Shown: piece after piece, positions 33,111 through 42,884 of the stretch | Numbering within the stretch: position 1 is the first letter of the stretch | How the letters are laid out: each line of letters starts with the position of its first letter | NCBI RefSeq assembly: GCF_001687105.1 | Contig: NZ_CP014595.1 | Location: 1 to 64,000, forward strand | DNA from: Salipiger sp. CCB-MM3 | Lineage (GTDB): Bacteria > Pseudomonadota > Alphaproteobacteria > Rhodobacterales > Rhodobacteraceae | Direction: 5' to 3' | DNA: 64,000 nt | Notes under the pieces: generated by a model | Databases searched by the model: none | What the model was told of the DNA's origin: nothing | Seen by the model: the letters and a program-made list of their open reading frames with translations, nothing else | Made by a program: the position numbers and the translations under genes

Positions 33111-33692
33111 TCAATTGGGCACGAGACCGGCAAAGCCCATGAACGCCATGGACAGCAGGCCCGCGGAAATGAAGGAGATGGGCACCCCGGCAAAGGCCGC
33201 GGGCACCGAAAGCTGGGCGAGTTTCTCGCGCAGCCCGGCAAAGATCACGAGCACCAGCGTGAACCCCAGCGCCGAGCCGAAGCCGTAGAGCAGGCTCTGC
33301 GCGAAGTTGTGCTCTTCTTGAATGTTCAGCAGCGCGACGCCGAGCACCGCGCAGTTTGTGGTGATCAGCGGCAGATAGATGCCAAGCGCGCGGTAGAGCA
33401 CCGGGGACATCTTGCGCATCACCGCCTCGGTGAACTGCACGATGGCGGCGATCACCAGAATGAAGGCGAGGATGCGCAGATATTGCAGGCCCAGAGGCAG
33501 CAGCAGCGCGGTTTCGATCACCCATGAGGCGGCGGCGGCGAGGGTCAGCACGAAGGTCGTGGCAAGCCCCATGCCGATGGCCGCGTCGGTCTTGCGCGAG
33601 ACGCCCATGAAGGGACAGAGCCCGAGGAACTTCACCAGCACGACATTGTTCACCAGCGCGGTGCCCAGCAGGATCAGGAAAATCTCGCTCAT
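33111..33692 (-). CDS. rnfA: RNF complex subunit A
   Basis: An integral membrane subunit of 193 residues, homologous to RnfE, with six membrane segments. Signature sequence: [34 protein letters not shown] and [15 protein letters not shown], including the two Cys for the intramembrane cluster. It is the first gene of the rnf operon. A sigma-54 promoter lies 55 bases upstream on the minus strand, so the operon should respond to NifA and fixed-nitrogen status. Confidence 0.95.
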   Translation of the reverse strand: MSEIFLILLGTALVNNVVLVKFLGLCPFMGVSRKTDAAIGMGLATTFVLTLAAAASWVIETALLLPLGLQYLRILAFILVIAAIVQFTEAVMRKMSPVLYRALGIYLPLITTNCAVLGVALLNIQEEHNFAQSLLYGFGSALGFTLVLVIFAGLREKLAQLSVPAAFAGVPISFISAGLLSMAFMGFAGLVPN

Positions 33693-33746
33693 CTTGGTCT
33701 CCTCTGCCGCGTCTCTGCCTCTGCGGGGCGGCGGTGGAGAGGGTGA

Positions 33747-33762
33747 AGCAAGGCCCGTGCCA
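33747..33762 (-). promoter_or_regulatory. Sigma-54 promoter of rnfA
   Basis: On the minus strand this reads TGGCACGGGCCTTGCT, a perfect match to TGGCACG-N4-TTGCW. It faces rnfA and lies 96 bases from the NifA site at 33858-33873. Confidence 0.9.
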
Positions 33763-33779
33763 AGCGGATTTCGCGCGTC

Positions 33780-33823
33780 GTTTCCGTGTGGTTTCCGTGT
33801 GGTTTCCGTGTGGTTTCTGTGGG
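33780..33823. repeat. Four tandem 11-bp repeats between the rnf promoter and the NifA site
   Basis: GTTTCCGTGTG occurs three times in exact tandem, and a fourth unit is slightly changed (GTTTCTGTGGG). The 11-bp period is close to one helical turn. It lies between the rnfA sigma-54 promoter and the shared NifA site, so it could affect loop geometry or bind a further protein. No known binding site was recognised. Confidence 0.85.
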
Positions 33824-33857
33824 GTGGCTGGCATTCGTGGCGCCTGCGCGTCGCCGC

Positions 33858-33873
33858 TGTCGCAATGGCTACA
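33858..33873. promoter_or_regulatory. NifA upstream activator site shared by rnfA and fdxC
   Basis: TGTCGCAATGGCTACA fits TGT-N10-ACA. It lies between two back-to-back sigma-54 promoters, 74 bases from the fdxC one and 96 bases from the rnfA one. It is the only full site in this intergenic region. Confidence 0.85.
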
Positions 33874-33946
33874 AAATGTCGGACAGGGGGCGGATGGGCC
33901 CACGGGGCGCGGGGGCCGGCGCTGAAGGTGCAGGCGCTCACAGACT

Positions 33947-33962
33947 TGGCACGGCACTTGCT
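33947..33962 (+). promoter_or_regulatory. Sigma-54 promoter of the fdxC operon
   Basis: TGGCACGGCACTTGCT, an exact TGGCACG-N4-TTGCT match, 54 bases before the ferredoxin start codon. Confidence 0.92.
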
Positions 33963-33985
33963 TGGCTTTGAGGCACACGCCGTGA

Positions 33986-34303
<318 letters not shown>

Positions 34304-34346
34304 CGGTCGGCGGTTGGGCGAAATGTCAGAAGTTGGAGGGCCGAAG

Positions 34347-34841
34347 ATGGATACCACCGAAAGCAATAGCCCCAGCGATACGCCGGGTTTCCTGCGCGAG
34401 ACCCTGCGGGTGATCGGCGCCCGCGACGGTCAGATCGAGCTGGAACTGCGACGCACCGCCGGATGCGCCGCCTGCGCGGTGCGCGAGACCTGCGGTCCGC
34501 ACGCGCTGACCGAGATGGCCGCCGCGCGCAAGACCCATCGCACCGAGCGGCTCGTGCTGCCCCACGCGGGACCGGCACAGCCCGGTGACAGCGCGGTGGT
34601 GGTCATGCCGTCTGCGGCCTTTCTCGGGGCGGCGGGGCTGATGTACCTTCTGCCGGTGCTGATGCTGGTCCTCTGCGTCAGCCTGTGCAGCGCGCTGGGG
34701 ATCTCGGACGCGCTGGCCGCGGCGCTCTGCATCCCCGCGCTTGCCGTCTCCTTCCTGCCGTTTCGCGCCAGCGAGCGGCGCGGACGGCTGGCAGCGGGGA
34801 TCAGGATCGAGCGGATCATCCCGGCCAGATCGCGCGCATGA
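34347..34841 (+). CDS. RseC/SoxR-reducing system family membrane protein
   Basis: A 164-residue protein with a cytoplasmic N-terminal part containing the Cys cluster GCAACAVRETCGPHAL (C-x2-C-x5-C) and two membrane segments (GAAGLMYLLPVLMLVLCVSL and ALAAALCIPALAVSFLPF). This matches the RseC family, whose E. coli member works with the RNF-like Rsx complex in reducing SoxR. GGAGGG precedes ATG at 34347. The stop overlaps the apbE start (ATGA). A role in RNF assembly or electron transfer is likely. Confidence 0.8.
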   Translation: MDTTESNSPSDTPGFLRETLRVIGARDGQIELELRRTAGCAACAVRETCGPHALTEMAAARKTHRTERLVLPHAGPAQPGDSAVVVMPSAAFLGAAGLMYLLPVLMLVLCVSLCSALGISDALAAALCIPALAVSFLPFRASERRGRLAAGIRIERIIPARSRA

Positions 34842-35992
34842 GTGCCCGCGCCCTGCGACTGTGGGCGCTGGCGGTGCTGCTTGTGGCGGCGCTTGGCTTC
34901 GGGCTGCGAACGGGGCGCGGCGGCGAATATCGCGAGACGGTCTATGTCTTCGGCACGCTTGTCGAGATCGTCATTCAGGGCGAGCGGCCCGCGCGCGCAC
35001 GGGCGGCGGCGGGCGACGTGGCGCAGCTGCTTCAAGGGCTGCACGGCGCTTGGCACGCATGGCAATCGGGCGCGCTGAGCGATCTCAACGCCGCGCTGGC
35101 CAGCGGAGAGCCTGCCTCGGTGCCGCCAAATCTGGCCTCGGCGCTGTCGCGGGCGCGGGACCTCTCCTGTGCCAGCGGCGGGCGGTTCGAGCCCGCGATT
35201 GGCGCGTTGATCGGCCTCTGGGGCTTCCATCAGGACACGCCGCCGGAAGGCGCGCCACCGGACCCAGCGCGGATCGCCGCGTTGCGGGCAGCGCAGCCAA
35301 AGATGACCGATCTCATTCTAGACGGCACACGCGTTCGCTCGACCAACCGGGCCGTGCAGCTTGACCTCGGCGGCTTTGCCAAGGGCGCGGCGCTGGAACA
35401 GGCGGTGGCCGTGCTGCACGCGCGCGGGATCGAGAACGCGGTGCTCAACGCGGGCGGCGACGTCACGGTGAGCGGCGGCAATGGCGCGCGGCCCTGGCGG
35501 GTGGCGATCCGCGATCCCTTTGTCTGGGGAGCGGTCGCCTCTGTCGCATTGAAACCTGGAGAAAGCCTATACACATCAGGAAATTACGAGAGATACTTCG
35601 AGTACTCCGGCACACGTTTCGCGCATATCATCGACCCGAAGACAGGCTGGCCGGTCCAGCAGATCGTCTCGGTCACGGTGCTGGACAGCGACCCAAGCCG
35701 CGCCGATGCGGCGGCCACCGCGCTGTCGGTTGCCGGGGCGCAGGACTGGCCGCAGGTCGCCTCTGACATGGGCGTGGATGCGGTGCTGCTGATCGACGAG
35801 GCCGGGCGGATGTTCGCGAGCCCTCGGATGCGCGCGCGGCTGTCGCCGGTCGGCGATGGCTTTCCGGCAGAGATCACCGAAGTGCCGCTGCCGCCCGCGA
35901 TTGCGCGCCACTGCGCACCGGCTGGCATGAGTTTTGCTGAAATCCGAAAGAGCGGCCCTTCGCGGGTGGCCTTCCTTCCACACAGCAAGTGA
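34838..35992 (+). CDS. rnfF: FAD:protein FMN transferase (ApbE/RnfF)
   Basis: An exported enzyme that attaches FMN covalently to Thr residues of RnfG and RnfD. 384 residues: an N-terminal membrane anchor or signal (LRLWALAVLLVAALGFGL), then the ApbE domain with VFGTLVEI, GGRFEPAIGALIGLWGF, QLDLGGFAKGAALEQAV, LNAGGDVTVSG and HIIDPKTGWPVQ. R. capsulatus calls this gene rnfF. Bases about 35545-35610, coding KPGESLYTSGNYERYFEY, use many A/T-ending and AGA-type codons unlike the rest of the gene. Confidence 0.9.
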   Translation: MSARALRLWALAVLLVAALGFGLRTGRGGEYRETVYVFGTLVEIVIQGERPARARAAAGDVAQLLQGLHGAWHAWQSGALSDLNAALASGEPASVPPNLASALSRARDLSCASGGRFEPAIGALIGLWGFHQDTPPEGAPPDPARIAALRAAQPKMTDLILDGTRVRSTNRAVQLDLGGFAKGAALEQAVAVLHARGIENAVLNAGGDVTVSGGNGARPWRVAIRDPFVWGAVASVALKPGESLYTSGNYERYFEYSGTRFAHIIDPKTGWPVQQIVSVTVLDSDPSRADAAATALSVAGAQDWPQVASDMGVDAVLLIDEAGRMFASPRMRARLSPVGDGFPAEITEVPLPPAIARHCAPAGMSFAEIRKSGPSRVAFLPHSK

Positions 35993-36000
35993 GCACAGCC

Positions 36001-36372
36001 ATGGCCAATATCACCTTCCAATCCCCGATCATGCAACGCGACAAAACCGTCTACGCCGTCGCCGGCAACACCGCGACGATCCTCGCGCTCGCCAAAGAGC
36101 ATGAGATCCCGATCCCCTTTGATTGCGGCGATGGCGACTGCGGGTCGTGCCTGATCGAAGTGACCTCGCTCGAGGACAAGCCCGCGATGGGCTTGGCCCT
36201 GACCGAAAAGGAAAAGGCGCGGCTCAAGGAGCTTTCGAAGCTGACCCCGGCAGAGATCGAGAACGCCGAGGTCAACGACATGCCGCCGCGCTACCGGCTG
36301 GCGTGCCAGTTCATCGCGCGCAACGAGGATGTGCTGGTGCGCTTCAGCGGCGCGCCGGGCGGCTCGGACTGA
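36001..36372 (+). CDS. fdxD: 2Fe-2S ferredoxin, FdxD-like
   Basis: A 123-residue plant-type ferredoxin starting MANITFQSPIMQRDKTVYAV, with the cluster motif FDCGDGDCGSC and a distant fourth Cys in YRLACQFIA. The spacing is widened by an insertion (EKEKARLKELSKLTPAEIEN). It resembles R. capsulatus FdxD (ferredoxin V), which lies just upstream of nifH. ATG at 36001 is preferred over an in-frame GTG at 35989. Confidence 0.85.
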   Translation: MANITFQSPIMQRDKTVYAVAGNTATILALAKEHEIPIPFDCGDGDCGSCLIEVTSLEDKPAMGLALTEKEKARLKELSKLTPAEIENAEVNDMPPRYRLACQFIARNEDVLVRFSGAPGGSD

Positions 36373-36411
36373 GCCACGCACGACCCAAACACCCAATCAC
36401 AGGAGCGACAG

Positions 36412-37705
<1,294 letters not shown>

Positions 37706-37734
37706 TCCGGCCTTTCCCTCCAACACCCGTTATG

Positions 37735-37769
37735 GCGCGGCTCCGATGGTTCGGGGCCGCGTCCTTTTT
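37735..37769 (+). terminator. Terminator of nifF
   Basis: A 12-bp stem (GCGCGGCTCCGA with TCGGGGCCGCGT, two G-U pairs) with a four-base loop, then CCTTTTTG. Confidence 0.85.
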
Positions 37770-37795
37770 GGGGCAGTGCGAATATGGGGTGCGAC

Positions 37796-37820
37796 TGTCG
37801 GTCTTTGTCGGCTTTTGTCG
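37796..37820 (+). promoter_or_regulatory. Phased TGTCG array upstream of nifH
   Basis: TGTCG occurs three times at exactly 10-base spacing (37796, 37806, 37816), 70-95 bases upstream of the nifH sigma-54 promoter. That is where NifA sites normally lie. The pentamer is the left half of the full NifA sites elsewhere in this window. No exact TGT-N10-ACA is present; TGTCGGCTTTGCTCCA comes closest. Confidence 0.6.
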
Positions 37821-37889
37821 GCTTTGCTCCAAGCTCCAAAAATCTTCGTAAGCCTCTGATTGTAAACCACCTTCGTGATTTCTTCGGCT

Positions 37890-37905
37890 TGGCACGCTCC
37901 CTGCT
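37890..37905 (+). promoter_or_regulatory. Sigma-54 promoter of nifHDK
   Basis: TGGCACGCTCCCTGCT: -24 element perfect, -12 element CTGCT instead of TTGCT. It lies 72 bases before the nifH start, with the TGTCG array upstream. Confidence 0.85.
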
Positions 37906-37946
37906 TCTTACTCATCGAGCGCGGTCGCGCACCGTCTCGACCATGA

Positions 37947-38861
<915 letters not shown>

Positions 38862-38885
38862 GACGGCCCGACCCCAGAGCCACCG

Positions 38886-38908
38886 GAGGCCGCGCGCTGC
38901 GGCCTCCA
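38886..38908 (+). other. Intercistronic hairpin between nifH and nifD
   Basis: A perfect 9-bp stem (GGAGGCCGC with GCGGCCTCC, five-base loop) without a T-run. Such structures can stabilise the abundant nifH mRNA 3' end and give less nifDK than nifH. Confidence 0.7.
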
Positions 38909-38941
38909 TCCCCCCGGAAATCAGTGAGAGGAGCCAAAAGG

Positions 38942-40450
38942 ATGGCCAAGGATCACGCAAACGGGCCGGAAGATTATGAGGCGATGATCGAGGAAGTCCT
39001 CGAAGCCTATCCGGCCAAGGCGAAGAAACGCCGCGCCAAGCACCTGACGGTGTCGAAGCCTTCGGAAGAAGAGCCCGATGCCACCACCGGGATCGCGTCG
39101 AAATGCGACACTCAGAAATCCAACGTCAAGTCCGTGCCGGGCGTGATGACCATCCGGGGCTGCGCCTATGCGGGCTCTAAAGGGGTGGTCTGGGGACCGG
39201 TGAAGGACATGGTGCATATCTCGCACGGCCCCGTGGGCTGCGGGCAGTACTCGTGGTCGCAGCGCCGCAACTACTACATCGGCAAGACCGGCGTGGACAG
39301 CTTCGTGACGATGCAGTTCACCACCGATTTCCAGGAAAAGGACATCGTCTTTGGCGGCGACAAGAAGCTGGCCAAGACCATCGACGAGATCAACGAGCTG
39401 TTCCCGCTGTCGAACGGCACCACGATCCAGTCGGAATGCCCGATCGGCCTCATCGGCGACGACATCGAAGCGGTCGCCCGCCAGAAGAAGAAGGAAACCG
39501 GCAAGACCATGGTGCCGGTTCGCTGCGAAGGCTTCCGCGGTGTGTCGCAGTCGCTGGGTCACCACATCGCCAATGACGCGGTGCGGGACTGGGTGTTCGA
39601 ACAGGAAGAAAGCGACGCGGTAAAGGCCTATGAGCCCGGGCCTTACGATGTGAACGTCATTGGCGATTACAACATCGGCGGCGACGCTTGGGCCTCGCGC
39701 ATCCTACTCGAAGAGATGGGCCTCAACGTGGTCGGCAACTGGTCCGGCGACGCGACGCTGGCCGAGATCGAGCGCGCCCCCAAGGCCCGGCTCAACCTCA
39801 TCCACTGCTACCGGTCGATGAACTACATCTGCCGCTACATGGAGGAGAAGCACGGCATCGGCTGGATGGAGTACAACTTCTTCGGCCCGACCCAGATCGC
39901 CGCGAGCCTGCGCGCCATCGCCAAGAACTTCGACGAGACCATTCAGGAAAACGCCGAGAAGGTCATCGCCAAGTATCAGCCGCTGGTCGACGAGGTGATC
40001 GCCAAATACAAGCCGCGCCTCGAAGGCAAATCGGTGATGCTCTACGTGGGCGGGCTGCGTCCGCGCCACGTGGTGACGGCCTATGACGATCTGGGCATGG
40101 TCATCGCCGGCACCGGCTATGAGTTCGCCCATGGCGACGACTACAAGCGCACCGGCCACTACGTGAAGGAAGGCACGCTGATCTATGATGACGTCACCGG
40201 CTACGAGCTGGAGAAGTTCATCGAGCGCGTGCGCCCCGATCTCGTCGGCTCGGGCATCAAGGAGAAATACCCGGTGCAGAAGATGGGCATCCCGTTCCGC
40301 CAGATGCACAGCTGGGACTACTCCGGCCCGTATCACGGCTATGACGGCTTCGCGATCTTCGCCCGCGACATGGACATGGCGGTGAACTCGCCGGTCTGGA
40401 ACCTCTATGACGCGCCTTGGGAAGCCGGTCAGGCCATCGCCGCCGAGTAA
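38942..40450 (+). CDS. nifD: Nitrogenase MoFe protein alpha chain
   Basis: Carries the FeMo-cofactor where N2 is reduced. 502 residues from ATG at 38942, with AGAGGAG upstream. P-cluster Cys ligands are in [26 protein letters not shown] and [14 protein letters not shown]. The FeMo-co Cys lies in [14 protein letters not shown] and the His in the [20 protein letters not shown] region. Second gene of nifHDK. Confidence 0.99.
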   Translation: MAKDHANGPEDYEAMIEEVLEAYPAKAKKRRAKHLTVSKPSEEEPDATTGIASKCDTQKSNVKSVPGVMTIRGCAYAGSKGVVWGPVKDMVHISHGPVGCGQYSWSQRRNYYIGKTGVDSFVTMQFTTDFQEKDIVFGGDKKLAKTIDEINELFPLSNGTTIQSECPIGLIGDDIEAVARQKKKETGKTMVPVRCEGFRGVSQSLGHHIANDAVRDWVFEQEESDAVKAYEPGPYDVNVIGDYNIGGDAWASRILLEEMGLNVVGNWSGDATLAEIERAPKARLNLIHCYRSMNYICRYMEEKHGIGWMEYNFFGPTQIAASLRAIAKNFDETIQENAEKVIAKYQPLVDEVIAKYKPRLEGKSVMLYVGGLRPRHVVTAYDDLGMVIAGTGYEFAHGDDYKRTGHYVKEGTLIYDDVTGYELEKFIERVRPDLVGSGIKEKYPVQKMGIPFRQMHSWDYSGPYHGYDGFAIFARDMDMAVNSPVWNLYDAPWEAGQAIAAE

Positions 40451-40467
40451 CCCTTCGCGTTTTCCCA

Positions 40468-40502
40468 GCGCCGGGGGGCCATTGCTCCCGGTCCCCCGGC
40501 GC
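40468..40502 (+). other. Intercistronic hairpin between nifD and nifK
   Basis: A 10-bp GC stem (GCGCCGGGGG with CCCCCGGCGC) around a 15-base loop. There is no T-run. Like the nifH-nifD hairpin it probably affects mRNA stability. Confidence 0.55.
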
Positions 40503-40569
40503 CCCTCCCACATGATCCCCTCAACAGGCGCGTCTCGGAATGCGGACGGCCAACAGAAGGAATACATCC

Positions 40570-42108
40570 ATGCCCCAGTCCGGCGACAAGGTGCTCGACC
40601 ACGCACCGCTCTTCCAGCAGCCCGAATACAAGGAGATGCTGGCCAACAAGAAGATGAAGTTCGAATGCGGCCATCCCGACGAGCTGGTCACCGAGATCGG
40701 TGACTGGACCAAATCGTGGGAATACCGCGAGAAGAACCTTGCCCGCGAGGCGCTGACGGTTAACCCCGCCAAGGCCTGCCAGCCGCTCGGCGCGGTGTTT
40801 GCCGCCGCAGGCTATGAGCAGACGCTGTCCTTCGTGCACGGCAGCCAAGGCTGCGTCGCCTATTACCGCTCGCATCTGTCGCGCCACTTCAAGGAGCCCA
40901 GCTCCTGCGTGTCGTCCTCGATGACCGAGGATGCGGCGGTCTTTGGCGGGCTGGTCAATATGGTCGACGGTCTGGCCAACGCCAAGGCGCTCTACGATCC
41001 CAAGATGATCGCGGTCAGCACCACCTGCATGGCCGAGGTGATCGGCGACGACCTCAACTCCTTCATCATCCAGTCGAAGGAAAAGGGATCGGTCCCCGAG
41101 GATTTCGACGTGCCCTTCGCGCATACCCCGGCCTTCGTCGGCAGCCACGTCGATGGCTATGACAACATGCAAAAGGGCATCATCAGCCACTTCTGGGAAG
41201 GAGAGGAACGCACCGAAACCGACAAGATCAACATCATCCCCGGCTTCGACGGGTTCGCCGTCGCCAACAACCGCGAGATCACGAAGATGCTGGATGCCAT
41301 GGGCGTCGAGTTCAGCTTCCTGTCGGATGTCTCAGACGTCTACGACACGCCCTCGGACGGCGAGTTCCGCATGTATGATGGCGGCACCAAGCTCGACGAG
41401 GCCAAGGCGGCGCTGAACGCCAAGGCGACGATCTCGATGCAGGAATACTGCAGCCCCAAGACGCTGGAATATATCGCGGGCAAGGGGCAGGAGACCGCCG
41501 CGCTGCACTATCCGATGGGTGTGCAGGGCACCGATGAGTTCCTGATGAAAGTGCAGGAACTGACCGGCAAGGAGATCCCCGAGGAACTGCGGCTCGAGCG
41601 TGGCCGTCTGGTGGATGCCATCGCCGACAGCCAAGCGTGGCTGCACGGCAAGACCTTCGCGATCTACGGCGATCCCGATTTCGTCTACGGCATGACCCGC
41701 TTCGTCATGGAACTGGGCGGCGAGCCGGTGCACTGCCTTGCCACCAACGGCAACAAGAAGTGGGCCGCCAAGATGGAAGCGCTTCTGGCCTCTTCGCCCT
41801 TCGGCAAGCAGGGTCAGGTCTGGGCGGGCAAGGACCTGTGGCACATGCGCTCGTTCCTCAACACCGAGCCCTGCGACATGCTGATCGGCAACAGCTACGG
41901 CAAGTATCTCGAGCGCGACACCGGCACGCCGCTGATCCGTCTGGCCTTCCCGATCTTCGACCGCCACCACCACCACCGCTTCCCGACCATGGGGTATCAA
42001 GGCGCGCTGACGGTGCTGGTCAAGCTGCTGGATACGGTGTTCGACAAGCTCGACGACGACACCATCGTACCGGGCGAGACCGACTACAGCTACGACCTGA
42101 CCCGCTGA
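40570..42108 (+). CDS. nifK: Nitrogenase MoFe protein beta chain
   Basis: Forms the alpha2-beta2 MoFe protein with NifD and shares the P-cluster. 512 residues from ATG at 40570 ([11 protein letters not shown]). P-cluster Cys residues are in [40 protein letters not shown] and [17 protein letters not shown]. Last gene of nifHDK, followed by a strong terminator. Confidence 0.99.
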   Translation: MPQSGDKVLDHAPLFQQPEYKEMLANKKMKFECGHPDELVTEIGDWTKSWEYREKNLAREALTVNPAKACQPLGAVFAAAGYEQTLSFVHGSQGCVAYYRSHLSRHFKEPSSCVSSSMTEDAAVFGGLVNMVDGLANAKALYDPKMIAVSTTCMAEVIGDDLNSFIIQSKEKGSVPEDFDVPFAHTPAFVGSHVDGYDNMQKGIISHFWEGEERTETDKINIIPGFDGFAVANNREITKMLDAMGVEFSFLSDVSDVYDTPSDGEFRMYDGGTKLDEAKAALNAKATISMQEYCSPKTLEYIAGKGQETAALHYPMGVQGTDEFLMKVQELTGKEIPEELRLERGRLVDAIADSQAWLHGKTFAIYGDPDFVYGMTRFVMELGGEPVHCLATNGNKKWAAKMEALLASSPFGKQGQVWAGKDLWHMRSFLNTEPCDMLIGNSYGKYLERDTGTPLIRLAFPIFDRHHHHRFPTMGYQGALTVLVKLLDTVFDKLDDDTIVPGETDYSYDLTR

Positions 42109-42130
42109 TTAGGGGCAGGGCGAACAGGAC

Positions 42131-42163
42131 ACCGGCCGCGGGAGACCGCGGCCGGTGTTTTTC
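42131..42163 (+). terminator. Terminator of nifHDK
   Basis: A perfect 11-bp stem (ACCGGCCGCGG with CCGCGGCCGGT, GAGA loop), then GTTTTTC. It lies 22 bases after the nifK stop. Confidence 0.92.
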
Positions 42164-42223
42164 TGGCGTCGCCCCGACACGCCCGTGATCAAGGCGAAGC
42201 CGCCGGGCGAGGCACCGCGCCCC

Positions 42224-42655
42224 TTAGGGCCGCACGTAGGCGTAGCCGTCTTCCTGAAGCTCGATCAGCCGCACCACGCCCGAGGGCACCACGCTGGCCT
42301 CTTCCAGCAGCACGACTTTCTCGCCGGTCTTCTTCTCCATCCCGGCGATCGTATTGGCGCAGGCCGAGAAGGTGATCGGCAGTTCCAGCGACATGGTCTC
42401 GATGCGGTCCTTCACAGGGCTCTTGCCCTCGACCAGCATGTGCAGGCCGGGCCCGTAGGCGACCATCTCGATGACCACCTCATCACCCACCTCGGCATAA
42501 TAGGCCGCGAGATTCTGGGCGTTGTTGAGCGCCATATTGAGCACATGCGGCTCGTTCTGATCGACGTGGATCGCCACGTGATGGGTTTTTCCTGCTGCCA
42601 TGGCCATTGCAGGCGCAGCCGCCAGAATGGCGGCGAGCGCGGTTCTCCTGATCAT
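42224..42655 (-). CDS. Periplasmic DsrE-family protein
   Basis: 143 residues with a signal peptide (MIRRTALAAILAAAPAMAMA, cleaved before AGKTHHVAIHV) and a DsrE/F-like domain: HVLNMALNNAQNLAAYYAEV, VVIEMVAYGPGLHMLVEGKS and the single conserved Cys in FSACANTIAGM. DsrE-type proteins handle sulfur or thiols; no exact role can be given. It lies on the opposite strand between nifK and nifE, with GGAGGAG upstream and a palindrome in its promoter region. It therefore has its own control and is the only minus-strand gene between 37 and 64 kb. Confidence 0.85.
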   Translation of the reverse strand: MIRRTALAAILAAAPAMAMAAGKTHHVAIHVDQNEPHVLNMALNNAQNLAAYYAEVGDEVVIEMVAYGPGLHMLVEGKSPVKDRIETMSLELPITFSACANTIAGMEKKTGEKVVLLEEASVVPSGVVRLIELQEDGYAYVRP

Positions 42656-42687
42656 GTTGGTCTCCTCCCTAAGACACTAAAATCATA

Positions 42688-42697
42688 CATTCGAATG
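42688..42697. promoter_or_regulatory. CATTCGAATG palindrome upstream of the DsrE-type gene
   Basis: A 10-bp perfect palindrome in an AT-rich stretch, about 33 bases before the start codon of the DsrE-type gene. It could be the operator of an ArsR-type repressor; this is inference. Confidence 0.35.
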
Positions 42698-42760
42698 CAT
42701 TGTTTTGATAGCGCCTTCTGCGCGGCCTCAGGATAGTGCCCAGCGTTTCGGATGCCCCAT

Positions 42761-42776
42761 TGTCGGGAAAGCTACA
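42761..42776. promoter_or_regulatory. NifA upstream activator site of nifE
   Basis: TGTCGGGAAAGCTACA fits TGT-N10-ACA, 58 bases before the -24 element of the nifE promoter. Confidence 0.85.
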
Positions 42777-42834
42777 GGCGCTTCACGCCCCGGTAAGGCC
42801 TCGCGTGCCCTTGAAAACAGAGGCCAATGGCGGA

Positions 42835-42850
42835 TGGCACGGCGCTTGCT
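42835..42850 (+). promoter_or_regulatory. Sigma-54 promoter of the nifE operon
   Basis: TGGCACGGCGCTTGCT, an exact TGGCACG-N4-TTGCT match, 34 bases before the nifE ATG. Confidence 0.93.
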
Positions 42851-42884
42851 TGGATACCTCGAACCCGCGCGAGGAGACCCCAAG

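Noticed and set aside
33780..33823. CRISPR-like repeat array
   Set aside because: The units are 11 bp in direct contact without spacers; there are no cas genes in the window.
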